Shown: one piece after another, positions 26,753-39,592 of the stretch
Layout of the letters: each line of letters begins with the position of its first letter
Position numbering within the stretch: position 1 is the stretch's first letter
NCBI GenBank assembly: GCA_021819125.1
Contig: JAKARW010000005.1
Span: 1-52,611 of the forward strand
DNA length: 52,611 bases
Reading direction: 5' to 3'
Source: Pseudomonadota bacterium
GTDB lineage: Bacteria; Pseudomonadota; Gammaproteobacteria; Acidiferrobacterales; Acidiferrobacteraceae
Position numbers and translations under genes: made by a program
The notes under the pieces: model-generated
Database searches by the model: none
What the model was told of the DNA's origin: nothing
The model's input: only the letters and a program-made list of their open reading frames with translations

Positions 26753-27503
26753 GACTGCCCCAAAACCTCAAAAACCTCTGATCAAAAAAGCCCCGGCGCC
26801 CAGACACGTCGGCGGACCCGCCCCCGATGGCGACCTGTCGCGGGAGGCTTGGAAGATCTTTCAGATCATGGCGGAATTCGTCGAAGGCTTCGAGGCCTTG
26901 GCGCAGATCCGGCCATCGGTGAGCATCTTCGGTTCGGCCCGCATCGCGCCCGACCACCCCTACTTCACGCTTGCCGAAGACATCGCGCGCAAACTGTCGG
27001 ACGCGGGCTTTAGCGTCGTGAGCGGTGGCGGCCCCGGCATCATGGAAGCGGCCAACAAGGGCGCCTATGCCGGGCCCTCGCCCAGCGTCGGCCTGAACAT
27101 CCGTCTGCCCCACGAACAGGCCGGCAATGCCTACCAGGACATCCGGCTGACCTTTCAGCACTTCTTCGCGCGCAAGGTCATGTTCGTGAAGTATGCCACA
27201 GCCTATGTGGTCATGCCCGGCGGTTTTGGCACCCTGGATGAGATGTTGGAAATCCTGACGCTCATCCAGACCGGCAAGAGCCGGCGCATCCCCATCATCC
27301 TGGTCCACACCCCGTTCTGGACGGGCCTCACGGAGTGGTTCCGCACGGTCCTGTTGCATGAGGGCGTGATCAGCGAGACCGATCTCGACCTTTTTGTCGT
27401 GCTCGACAAACCCGAAGATGTCATCGACGCCATATTCCGCTATTACGAATTGAGCGGTTTTGAGCCCTCCGAAGAGGAAAAGGAGATCCAGCTCAACCTC
27501 TGA
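26751..27503 (+). CDS. LOG family / TIGR00730-type Rossmann protein
   Basis: VSIFGSARIAPDHPYF, VVSGGGPGIMEAANKGAY, VVMPGGFGTLDEMLEILTLIQTGK. Confidence 0.9.
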   Translation: MTAPKPQKPLIKKAPAPRHVGGPAPDGDLSREAWKIFQIMAEFVEGFEALAQIRPSVSIFGSARIAPDHPYFTLAEDIARKLSDAGFSVVSGGGPGIMEAANKGAYAGPSPSVGLNIRLPHEQAGNAYQDIRLTFQHFFARKVMFVKYATAYVVMPGGFGTLDEMLEILTLIQTGKSRRIPIILVHTPFWTGLTEWFRTVLLHEGVISETDLDLFVVLDKPEDVIDAIFRYYELSGFEPSEEEKEIQLNL

Positions 27504-27523
27504 CGAGGAGGGCCTGGTTTCGT

Positions 27524-28489
27524 ATGTCGGTCTTTACGCGCATCGAAGAAGCGGAGCTCGCCGCATTCCTGGCGGGTTATCCGGTGGGCGCCCTGCGATC
27601 CTTTGCCGGGATCGAAAGCGGCATCGAGAATACCAACTATTTCGTGTCCACGGCGGAAGGTGAGTACGTACTGACGCTATTTGAGCGAGTCGATCCGGCC
27701 GACCTGCCGTTTTTTCTCAATCTGACGGCGTTTTTGGCGGAACACGCCATCCCCTGTGCCCACCCCGTGCGGGGCATGGATGGCGAGTATGTCGGCATGC
27801 TTCATGGCAAGGAGGCGGCGCTCGTCATGCGCCTCTACGGGCGATCGGTGGTCGCCCCGTCGGCGGCGCAGTGTTCGGTCATAGGCGAGGCCCTGGCGCA
27901 ACTCCATGTGGCGGGTGCGGCGTTTGCGTTCGGCGAGGACCGCCCGAATCCGCGAGGCCCCCGCTGGTGGAAAGCGGCGGCCGAGCGGCTGGCGGGTCAT
28001 CTTGGGGCCGAGGACGCCGATATCTTGACCGAGGAACTGCGCTTCCAGGGGCTCTATCGCTTCGCGGATCTGCCGCGCGGCATCATCCATGCCGATCTCT
28101 TCCGGGATAACGCATTGTTCGACGGCGACCGCCTCACCGGCATCATCGACTTCTACTACGCGTGCACCGATACCTGGCTCTATGACCTGGCTATTACCGT
28201 AAACGACTGGGCGAGCGAAGAGGATGGGCGGCTTGACTTTCGACGCGCCCAGGCGCTGGTCGCGGCCTACCAGCGGATTCGCCCGCTGACCAGTATCGAG
28301 CGCGGGGCATGGCCGGTCCTGCTGCGCGCCGCGGCCCTGCGCTTTTGGCTCTCGCGCCTGACCGATCTCCACTTCCCAAGGGCTGGCGAACTGACGCACA
28401 CTAAGGACCCGCTTGTCTTTCGGCGGATATTGACGGCGCGCAGGCGCGAGACGCCGCGCGTGCGCAGCCTCTGGGCGGGGCTAGGTTAG
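27524..28489 (+). CDS. thrB: Homoserine kinase (ThrB type II, aminoglycoside phosphotransferase-like fold)
   Basis: MSVFTRIEEAELAAFLAGY..GIESGIENTNYFVST.GEYVLTLFE, GIIHADLFRDNALFDGDRLTGIIDFYYA. Confidence 0.93.
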   Translation: MSVFTRIEEAELAAFLAGYPVGALRSFAGIESGIENTNYFVSTAEGEYVLTLFERVDPADLPFFLNLTAFLAEHAIPCAHPVRGMDGEYVGMLHGKEAALVMRLYGRSVVAPSAAQCSVIGEALAQLHVAGAAFAFGEDRPNPRGPRWWKAAAERLAGHLGAEDADILTEELRFQGLYRFADLPRGIIHADLFRDNALFDGDRLTGIIDFYYACTDTWLYDLAITVNDWASEEDGRLDFRRAQALVAAYQRIRPLTSIERGAWPVLLRAAALRFWLSRLTDLHFPRAGELTHTKDPLVFRRILTARRRETPRVRSLWAGLG

Positions 28490-28527
28490 CCGCGCGGGCG
28501 TAATCTTCTAGGATTAAGGGGTTTGCC

Positions 28528-29253
28528 ATGGACAAGGATCTGTCGCAGGCACGGGCATGGATCATGGGCGCCTACGCCCTCACGGCCGCGGATCTCGTAT
28601 TATGGGCGGGCATAACCGCGGCCTACCTCGCAATGGCCGCCGCGGTCTCGGATCTGCCGCTTGCGGGCGGCGTGTTGCTGATCTTTCTCACCCCGATCGT
28701 CGTCGCAGGCGTCCTGCGCGAGGCGGCGCATCCGCGCGCGGCCGGTGGCGGTTATGCGCGGCGCGCCCGCCAGATCTTCGTGGGGGTCTTGCGCGACCCC
28801 GATCTCGCGCTACCGGTCATGAGTGTCGCCACGATCCTGTTGGGGGCCTGGGTCTTCTTGACGGTGGTGGCCATGGTCCTGGGTGTCGACGCGGCCTCCC
28901 TTGAGTCGATGTTCGCGCACCGCGACCTCTTGGCCCGCGTCTTTACCGGGGTCCTGCTCGCCATTTTCTGGGGCCTGGAGGCGGCGCTGATCATGACCGC
29001 GCTCTATGTGCTTGCGGCGACCGTGCTCGGCGCCAGCCGCCCCCTGGACGCCCTCGAGCAGACCTTCGCGCTATGGCGTCGGCAACCGCTCACGATCGCG
29101 GGTCTCGGGGCCGCGTTCGTGCTGCCGCTCATCCTCGCTTCCTATTTTGGGCCGTGGATCCATATCCTCGCGGCGTTCGTCATCTTCGTACCCCTTACGC
29201 TCGCGGTCTATCTGAGCCATGAGTCGCGGCAAACCAGCAAGCCCCGTTCATGA
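28528..29253 (+). CDS. Integral membrane protein (BPSS1780-like)
   Basis: 241 aa, several TM segments; similarity to the BPSS1780 type is by impression only. Confidence 0.6.
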   Translation: MDKDLSQARAWIMGAYALTAADLVLWAGITAAYLAMAAAVSDLPLAGGVLLIFLTPIVVAGVLREAAHPRAAGGGYARRARQIFVGVLRDPDLALPVMSVATILLGAWVFLTVVAMVLGVDAASLESMFAHRDLLARVFTGVLLAIFWGLEAALIMTALYVLAATVLGASRPLDALEQTFALWRRQPLTIAGLGAAFVLPLILASYFGPWIHILAAFVIFVPLTLAVYLSHESRQTSKPRS

Positions 29254-29267
29254 GGCGCCCTTGGGCT

Positions 29268-30029
29268 TTAAGGCGCCGACGTGAAGGCATACACTTGGTT
29301 GCCGCCGGCCTTTTGCGCCCTGTACAAGGCCTCGTGGGCGTTCGCCAAAAACCGCTCCAGATCCTGGCCACGCCCGAACTCGGCGATGCCGCCGCTCACG
29401 GTCACCGCCGCCTTCTCTCCCTTGACGGTCAGCGGGGCACCGGCCACGGCCTCGCGTAGCCGTTCGGCGACGAGCATGGCCTGCGCGGTGCGGGTCTGCG
29501 GCAAGACCACAAGGAATTCCCATCCCTCATAGCGGCCCAAGCGATCGGGAAGCCGCAAGACCTCGCTTAAGGCGGCAGACACCGTCTCGAGCACCGGCGC
29601 CTCGGCCTCGGACCCTCGATGCTCGACCAGGGCTTGCGCGCCATCGATGCCGAGACTGACAAGCGACAGGGGTGTGCCGTAACGCTGGGATTGAGCCATG
29701 GCCTCGATCAGGCTCGAGGTGATGCCGCGCCGGTTCAATGTCCGCGTGATATCGTCGACCAGGCCCGTCGGGGCCGCCAGGGAGTCCGAAGCCGCCGGGC
29801 GCCTGACGTTCATGATGCGCGAGGCGAGCACATAGACGGCGATGGCAAGCCCCGCCGCCTGTAACAGCGCGAACACCGGCCATAATGCCGGCCAGGCGAG
29901 ACTCAGGGCAATGGCGGCGACGCCCGTCACCAAAACCAATGCGCCGGTGACGATTACGAACGGTTTACGTCGCAACCCACCTTGCTTTGTCAGAAAAAAC
30001 AATGGGTTCACGATCCATCCCGAGATCAA
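29268..30029 (-). CDS. Membrane-anchored GGDEF-like protein with degenerate signature
   Basis: Two N-terminal TM helices, DDITRTLNRRGI, and LPDRLGRYEGWEFLVVLPQT where GGDEF is expected. Confidence 0.75.
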   Translation of the reverse strand: MISGWIVNPLFFLTKQGGLRRKPFVIVTGALVLVTGVAAIALSLAWPALWPVFALLQAAGLAIAVYVLASRIMNVRRPAASDSLAAPTGLVDDITRTLNRRGITSSLIEAMAQSQRYGTPLSLVSLGIDGAQALVEHRGSEAEAPVLETVSAALSEVLRLPDRLGRYEGWEFLVVLPQTRTAQAMLVAERLREAVAGAPLTVKGEKAAVTVSGGIAEFGRGQDLERFLANAHEALYRAQKAGGNQVYAFTSAP

Positions 30030-30081
30030 AGGTGTGTGTCAGGAACTATAGGCGTCCGCAAAGCCGCTTTCCAATCCGCCC

Positions 30082-32211
<2,130 letters not shown>

Positions 32212-32269
32212 GGCGCGAGTGTAACCCGCGGGCCAAGCGCGGGGAACCGCGACGCGCGGCCTCCTCGAC

Positions 32270-32295
32270 CTTGCGCATTGCAATGCCGGCGCAAG
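32270..32295. promoter_or_regulatory. Nested palindrome in the uvrD / YbjQ-PspA divergent intergenic region (candidate operator)
   Basis: CTTGCGC (32270-32276) / GCGCAAG (32289-32295) inverted repeat enclosing palindrome CATTGCAATG (32276-32285). Confidence 0.4.
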
Positions 32296-32335
32296 TGGTG
32301 TCAACTAGCGGGGTTATATATTTTTTGGACCCATC

Positions 32336-32722
32336 ATGGACGAGATCCGCGATTTCGATCTCCATGCCGCCTGGATTCGCCGGGCGCAAAGCGATCTGCA
32401 TGCCTTCCTCGAGGCCCTCGCCGTGCGTCTCGAGGGCGCGCTCCCCGGACACGTAGAGGTGGAGCGTAAACGCAACGGCCTTTTGAGCGGGACCCGGCAT
32501 GTCACCGCGATCACCATTCGGGCCGACGGCAGCCGCTACCTTCTGGACGCCCATGGCCACGATATTCAGGCAAGCCGTCAGCATGAGGTGCGCGGCGTGG
32601 TACTGAAGACCGAATCACTGCCGCTCGACCGCTGGCTGCAAGACCTCGAAGACGAACTGCGGCGACTTTCGGGGACCCTGGAAGGCGCGCGCGGAATCCT
32701 GCAAGACTTTCTGACCTCGTAG
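32336..32722 (+). CDS. Hypothetical protein, first gene of the YbjQ-PspA operon
   Basis: 128-aa ORF, co-directional with the next gene and 10 nt from it; no family recognised. Confidence 0.6.
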   Translation: MDEIRDFDLHAAWIRRAQSDLHAFLEALAVRLEGALPGHVEVERKRNGLLSGTRHVTAITIRADGSRYLLDAHGHDIQASRQHEVRGVVLKTESLPLDRWLQDLEDELRRLSGTLEGARGILQDFLTS

Positions 32723-32732
32723 AGGAGGCGCC

Positions 32733-33632
32733 ATGTCGCTATTCGGTCCGCCCGGCAGTCGCGCCCAAGATGACGCGGGATCGCTTGCCCGGCAGACGGC
32801 CTGGAACGAGGCCCTTACACGCGGCACGGTACCGGCCTTCGTCAAGGAACGGCTCGCCGAGACCATGAGCGGCAAGCGGCCGTGGGTCACCACCGCCTCA
32901 CCCGCGGGTCTCCTCGCGCAACGCTCGCACGGCATCCGCCCGCTTGGGCTCGTCTCGGGCAACTGCTGGTTTCAGTTCGGCTACTCCTGGACTCGCGGCC
33001 ATTACGAAGGCTGGCATACGGCGCTTGACCGCCTGCGTCTGGAGGCCGGGCTCATGGGAGCAAACGCGGTCGTCGACGTGACTTTGCGCGTGCGGCGCAT
33101 GCCGGGAACCGAGAACGAAGGCCACATGGACTACGGCGTGGTCGGCACGGCGGTGCGCCTGGATGGCCTGCGCGAGTCGGCCAATCCGGCGGTCGCCACG
33201 GTCTCCGCGCTCGAGTTCGCGCGCCTGCTCGAATCCGGGGTCGTGCCCGTAGGTCTTGCCATCGGCGCGCATTACGATTGGTTCGTGGCGGACGGCTACC
33301 AGGCGGCGAACATGGCGTCCTTCTGGAACCAGGAGATCGCGCCGCTCTCGAGCTTCCTCACGCGTGTGCGCCGCCAGGCCTTGCAGGAGTTGCGCGATGA
33401 TGGCGTGCGTCTGGGCTCGGGCGTGCTCGCCCATACCCAGCATACCGAGCTCTATCGCGTCGAGCCCGACGAGAGCAACCCCTATCCACGCTTCCTCGCG
33501 CGCTATATCGCGCTCGGCACCGCCATCCTCCACGATAGCCGCACGCGGCGCCCGTTGGGGCTGCGACTGGTAACGAGCGTGCGCGATCCCCGGCTGCTGG
33601 CCGCCACCGATACCGTAAGGGAGGTTTTGTAA
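32733..33632 (+). CDS. Tandem YbjQ-like (heavy-metal-binding/DUF74-type) domain protein
   Basis: Two internal copies: GIRPLGLVSGNCWFQFG..W......W..AL...R.EAGLMGANAVVDV and GVVPVGLAIGAHYDWF... Confidence 0.6.
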   Translation: MSLFGPPGSRAQDDAGSLARQTAWNEALTRGTVPAFVKERLAETMSGKRPWVTTASPAGLLAQRSHGIRPLGLVSGNCWFQFGYSWTRGHYEGWHTALDRLRLEAGLMGANAVVDVTLRVRRMPGTENEGHMDYGVVGTAVRLDGLRESANPAVATVSALEFARLLESGVVPVGLAIGAHYDWFVADGYQAANMASFWNQEIAPLSSFLTRVRRQALQELRDDGVRLGSGVLAHTQHTELYRVEPDESNPYPRFLARYIALGTAILHDSRTRRPLGLRLVTSVRDPRLLAATDTVREVL

Positions 33633-33634
33633 CA

Positions 33635-34459
33635 ATGAGCGATACAGTCCCCGATCTGCCGCAACACGCGCGCCAGCGCCTGGAAGGCCTGCGCGACACA
33701 AGCCGCCGGGGCGGCATCTTCACCTCCGACTTCTCGGTCAACGAATTTCTCATGGTGGGCGAGGCCGGTTTTGAACCGCTTGGCTTGGTGGTGGGCTCCT
33801 GCATCTACCATACCGGCATCCAGTACGCGGGCTGGGCCAAGAACCAGGAGATGGCGGTCTTGTCGCAGGCCATGTACGAAGCCCGGGAGCTCGCCATGAC
33901 GCGCATGGAGCAAGAGGCGCAGTCGTTGTCGGCGGATGGCGTGGTCGGCGTGCGCCTCGAGGTCAAGCGCATGGACTGGGACAAGGATATCCTCGAGTTT
34001 CTCGCCATCGGCACGGCCATCGCGCACAGCAAGGGCCACCCGGGCTTCAAGGGCCCCTCGGGCAAGCCCTTCACATCCGACCTCTCCGGCCAGGATCTTT
34101 GGATGTTGCTGCAATCCGGCTACCGGCCGCTCGCCCTGGTCATGGGCTCTTGCGTGTACCACGTGGCCCACCAGGGCATGCTGCAATCGCTGGGCAATGT
34201 CGGCCGCAACGTCGAGATGCCGCTCTTCACCCAGGCCATGTACGACGCCCGCGAGCTCGCCATGGAGCGCATGCAGCAGGAGGCCAAGGAGGCCGGCGCC
34301 GAGGGCGTGGTCGCAGTCCAGCTCCATGAGGGCTCGCACAACTGGCAGCCGCACGTGATCGAGTTCTTCGCCATTGGCACGGCGGTCAAGCCGATAGAGG
34401 ACGCGGCCGTCATCCCGGAACGACTGATCCCGCAGATTGTCATACCGGTAAACGATTAG
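33635..34459 (+). CDS. Tandem YbjQ-like domain protein
   Basis: Two internal copies: GFEPLGLVVGSCIYHTGIQ...EMAVLSQAMYEARELAMTRMEQEAQSLSADGVVGVRLE and GYRPLALVMGSCVYHVAHQ...EMPLFTQAMYDARELAMERMQQEAKEAGAEGVVAVQL. Confidence 0.75.
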   Translation: MSDTVPDLPQHARQRLEGLRDTSRRGGIFTSDFSVNEFLMVGEAGFEPLGLVVGSCIYHTGIQYAGWAKNQEMAVLSQAMYEARELAMTRMEQEAQSLSADGVVGVRLEVKRMDWDKDILEFLAIGTAIAHSKGHPGFKGPSGKPFTSDLSGQDLWMLLQSGYRPLALVMGSCVYHVAHQGMLQSLGNVGRNVEMPLFTQAMYDARELAMERMQQEAKEAGAEGVVAVQLHEGSHNWQPHVIEFFAIGTAVKPIEDAAVIPERLIPQIVIPVND

Positions 34460-34474
34460 GTAGGGAGGTTTCCC

Positions 34475-35170
34475 ATGAGTCTTTTCAAGCGCGCGACCGA
34501 GGTCATAGAGGCCAAGTTCAACAAGATCATCAATGCCGCCGAGGATCCGAACGATACCCTCGATCTCTCCTACGAAAAGATGCTCGCGGGCCTCCAGGAG
34601 ACCCGTCGCCATCTCGCCGATGTCGTGACCGAGCAGAAGGTCCTGGAGCAACAGATGGCGGCGGCGCAGGCCGAGATCACACGCCACGACGGCGACGCCC
34701 GGCTCGCCCTGCAGTCAAACCGCGAGGACTTGGCGCGTGCCGCGCTCACCCAGAAGCAGGCTTCGACCGCGAAGCTCGCGTCGCTCACCGAGGCCCACGA
34801 CAACGTCGCCGCGCAGGTCCAGAAACTCATCGAGTACGAACACAAGTTCCAGGATCGGATCGATGCCTTCCGCACCCAGAAGGAGGTCCTAAAGAGCCAG
34901 TACGGTAGCGCCCAGGCCCAGGTGAAGGTCAACGAATCGCTGTCGGGTCTGAGCAAAAAGCTAGGCGGCGTGGGCGAGAGCGTGCGCCGCGCCAAGGACA
35001 AGACCGAGCAGATGCAGGCCCGCGCCCAAGCGGTCGACACGCTCGCCGAGAGCGGGGTCCTAGATGACGGCGACGACCGGTCGTCGTCCGAGCGCGAACT
35101 CGAGAAGCTGCGCTCGGGAGGGGCGGTGGACGCGGAACTCGAGCGCCTCAAGGGCGAGATAAAGAAATAG
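34475..35170 (+). CDS. PspA/IM30 (phage shock protein A) family protein
   Basis: MSLFKRATEVIEAKFNKIINAAEDPNDTLDLSYEKMLAGLQETRRHLADVVTEQKVLEQQM, long coiled coil. Confidence 0.9.
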   Translation: MSLFKRATEVIEAKFNKIINAAEDPNDTLDLSYEKMLAGLQETRRHLADVVTEQKVLEQQMAAAQAEITRHDGDARLALQSNREDLARAALTQKQASTAKLASLTEAHDNVAAQVQKLIEYEHKFQDRIDAFRTQKEVLKSQYGSAQAQVKVNESLSGLSKKLGGVGESVRRAKDKTEQMQARAQAVDTLAESGVLDDGDDRSSSERELEKLRSGGAVDAELERLKGEIKK

Positions 35171-35312
35171 CGAGCGCCGGACGCGGGGCAGCGAGCCCGG
35201 GGACGATCGCCGTCGGGACAGAAAATCGGGGATTCGGCGGCCATTTTGCGGACGAATGGGTGATCTCGTCCGGGAAAACACTGGGCGAGTCAACGAATGA
35301 ACGGGGTGCGCG

Positions 35313-35970
35313 GTGGCGCGCGACGGACTGTTGTGGATACAGCCCATGACGGAACCCGTGGATATTGCCCGCTGGTTCCCCGACGAGGAGTTCCCCGTTT
35401 ATCCCGAGGGTGCCCGCGACAAAAGACGGCTTTACTCGCCTCGAGAGGCGGTGCACAGTTTCGTGGTCACAGACCACCGCTATTTGTTCAAAAAGCCCCC
35501 CTGGGCGCTATCCGGATCAATTTTGGGCAGAGGTCGCGGCTTACCGGATCGGCGGCTTTCTGGGTGTGGTCGTACCTCCGGCATTCGTGGCCTGGAACAG
35601 CCGGAATGAAGAATGCGGGGCCCTTATCGAGTGGTTCCTGGACTACCCCGGCGGGGCGAGCGAACACTGCGTGCCGGGCGGGGACATCATGATGAGCATG
35701 GACCCGAAATACGATCGGCGAAGGGGGCGGCGACACAATTTCGCGGCTGTCAGGCGCTATATGGGCGTTCTCGAGGACAAGGAACAGATAGGCCGCGAGT
35801 GGCGCACATGGTGGTGTGATACAGCCATCTTCGACGCACTTATCGGCAATACGGACCGCCATCAGGACAACTGGGGGCTGCTCTGGACGACTGCCGGGAA
35901 GGCGGCGAATGGCGCCGGCATTCGATAACCCTAAAACGGCAGTTGACCGCTCCCGTCCCCCTCTATCCGG
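35313..35970 (+). pseudogene. Frameshifted HipA-like / PI-kinase-like protein remnant
   Basis: Frame 1 ...HSFVVTDHRYLFKKPP, then frame 2 GRYPDQFWAEVAAYRIGGFLG...ALIGNTDRHQDNWGLLW, then another frame MAPAFDNP; kinase motifs are split over frames. Confidence 0.65.
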
Positions 35971-36224
35971 GCGCCAATAAGGCGGCCGGATAGGTTCGTC
36001 CTTGGAGGAATTTCGCAAACGCGCGCCGCAAGATGAGCGTGAGGCGCTCGAGGTCGGTCAACTGCTCCGCAGTCGATTTGAGGGCGCTCAAGAAGGCCGC
36101 CATTTGGGAGGGGTTATGCAGCCCACGGGTCCTCATGTTCCAACGGGTGGGCCGCCTGAACCGGCCCCGAGCCCGGTAAGTCACACGACCGCGCGAGCGG
36201 TCGCGTAACGAGAGGGAATCCCAA

Positions 36225-36255
36225 GGCTCATTGTGGGCCGAACGGCCCATGAGCC
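36225..36255. other. Strong hairpin downstream of glmS
   Basis: GGCTCAT-TGT-GGGCC-GAAC-GGCCC-ATGAGCC; 12 paired positions with a 3-nt bulge. Confidence 0.6.
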
Positions 36256-36314
36256 GTGGGGAGGTTCAACAGCTTTATTATCATCCCACAACAGGGCTTC
36301 GCGCCGCCCCTCTC

Positions 36315-38141
<1,827 letters not shown>

Positions 38142-38144
38142 GGG

Positions 38145-39536
38145 TCACTCCTTGTCCGGGCGCGGCGGTTTCTCGGGGCGCCGCCAGCCGCTGACGGTTT
38201 TCTGGACCGCCCGACTGAGCGTAAGCTCGCCTGCCGGCGCGTCTCTCGTGACCGTGGATCCCGCGCCTATGGTGGCGTCGGCCCCGATCTCGACGGGCGC
38301 CACGAGCTGGCTGTCGGACCCTATGAATGCGCGGTCGCCGATGACCGTGCGATGCTTTTGCGCCCCGTCGTAATTACAGGTGATGACGCCGGCGCCGATA
38401 TTGACGCCTTGGCCGATCATGGCGTCTCCGACGTAACTTAGATGGTTGATCTTGGTGCCCATGCCCACGCGCGCGGCTTTGATCTCCACAAAATTACCGA
38501 CCCGCGCGCGGCCGCCGAGCACGGTGCCGGGACGCAGCCTCGCAAACGGGCCGACCACGCAATCCGGGCCCACCTCCGCGCCATCGATGACCGTATGCGC
38601 CTCGATGCGCGCGCCGCGCGCGATGCGGCTGTCGCGGATGACGCAATGCGCGCCTATACGCACATCGTCGGCAAGCTCCACGCGGCCCTCGAAGACGCAG
38701 TTGACGTCGATCTGGACGTCGCGCCCGGCGGTCAACGTGCCGCGGACATCGAAGCGCCGCGGATCCATGAGCTGCACGCCGGCGGCCATCTGCGCCGCGG
38801 CCTGCTGCTCCTGAAAGACGCGCTCCAGCACGGCCAGATCAGCGCGGCTATTGACCCCCTCGACCTCGCTTACGCAGCGAGGAGAGGTGGTGGCGACCGC
38901 CAGGCCGTCTGCGACCGCGAGCGCGATGACGTCCGTGAGGTAGATCTCGCCCTGGGCATTGGCCGCGGACAAGCGCGGGATGTAGCGGCGCAGATGCGCG
39001 GCGGGGGCCGCCAGCACGCCGCTATTGACCTCGCGCAGAGCGCGCTGCGCGCGGTCGGCGTCGCGCCATTCCACGATACGCATGACGCGCCCCTCGTCAT
39101 CGCGCACGATGCGGCCATACTGGTTCTCGTGGGCCGCCTCGAAGGTCAGCAGGGCGACCCCGGCCGCGGCCCGGGCGCATAAGGTCTTCAGGGTGTCTTT
39201 TGTGATGAGCGGCACGTCGCCCAAAAGCACCAGCGCGAGCGTATCTTCGGCGAGCCGTGGGAGCGCGCAGCCTACCGCATCCCCGGTACCGCGCTGCTCG
39301 GCCTGCAAGACCCAATTTAGCGCGGGCCCTGGGAAAGCCTCGCGGACCTGCTCGCCGCCGTGGCCGTAGACGACATGAATGGCGCGCGGCGCAAGCGCCA
39401 TGGCGGTATCAAGGACATGCGCCAACAACGGGCGCCCGGCGAGCGTGTGCAGGACCTTGGGCTTGGCCGACGCCATACGCCGTCCCTGGCCTGCCGCCAG
39501 AATAATGATCTCGAGAGAGGAAACCGGGCCCTGCAT
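38145..39536 (-). CDS. glmU: Bifunctional GlcNAc-1-P uridyltransferase / GlcN-1-P acetyltransferase
   Basis: IIILAAGQGRRMASAKPKVLHTLAGRPLLAHVL, left-handed beta-helix hexapeptides, VGDAMIGQGVNIGAGVITCNYDGAQKHRTVIGD. Confidence 0.97.
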   Translation of the reverse strand: MQGPVSSLEIIILAAGQGRRMASAKPKVLHTLAGRPLLAHVLDTAMALAPRAIHVVYGHGGEQVREAFPGPALNWVLQAEQRGTGDAVGCALPRLAEDTLALVLLGDVPLITKDTLKTLCARAAAGVALLTFEAAHENQYGRIVRDDEGRVMRIVEWRDADRAQRALREVNSGVLAAPAAHLRRYIPRLSAANAQGEIYLTDVIALAVADGLAVATTSPRCVSEVEGVNSRADLAVLERVFQEQQAAAQMAAGVQLMDPRRFDVRGTLTAGRDVQIDVNCVFEGRVELADDVRIGAHCVIRDSRIARGARIEAHTVIDGAEVGPDCVVGPFARLRPGTVLGGRARVGNFVEIKAARVGMGTKINHLSYVGDAMIGQGVNIGAGVITCNYDGAQKHRTVIGDRAFIGSDSQLVAPVEIGADATIGAGSTVTRDAPAGELTLSRAVQKTVSGWRRPEKPPRPDKE

Positions 39537-39592
39537 AAGTCGCTATTAGAGCGGCCTTATGGGTTAAAGGCAATGCCCGAAGGGCCGATGGC

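Noticed and set aside
33503-34687. 394-aa minus-strand ORF opposite the YbjQ-like genes
   Set aside because: Antisense of the repeated YbjQ units, which creates apparent repeats (HARHGELAGVVHGLG..); the plus strand is the credible coding strand
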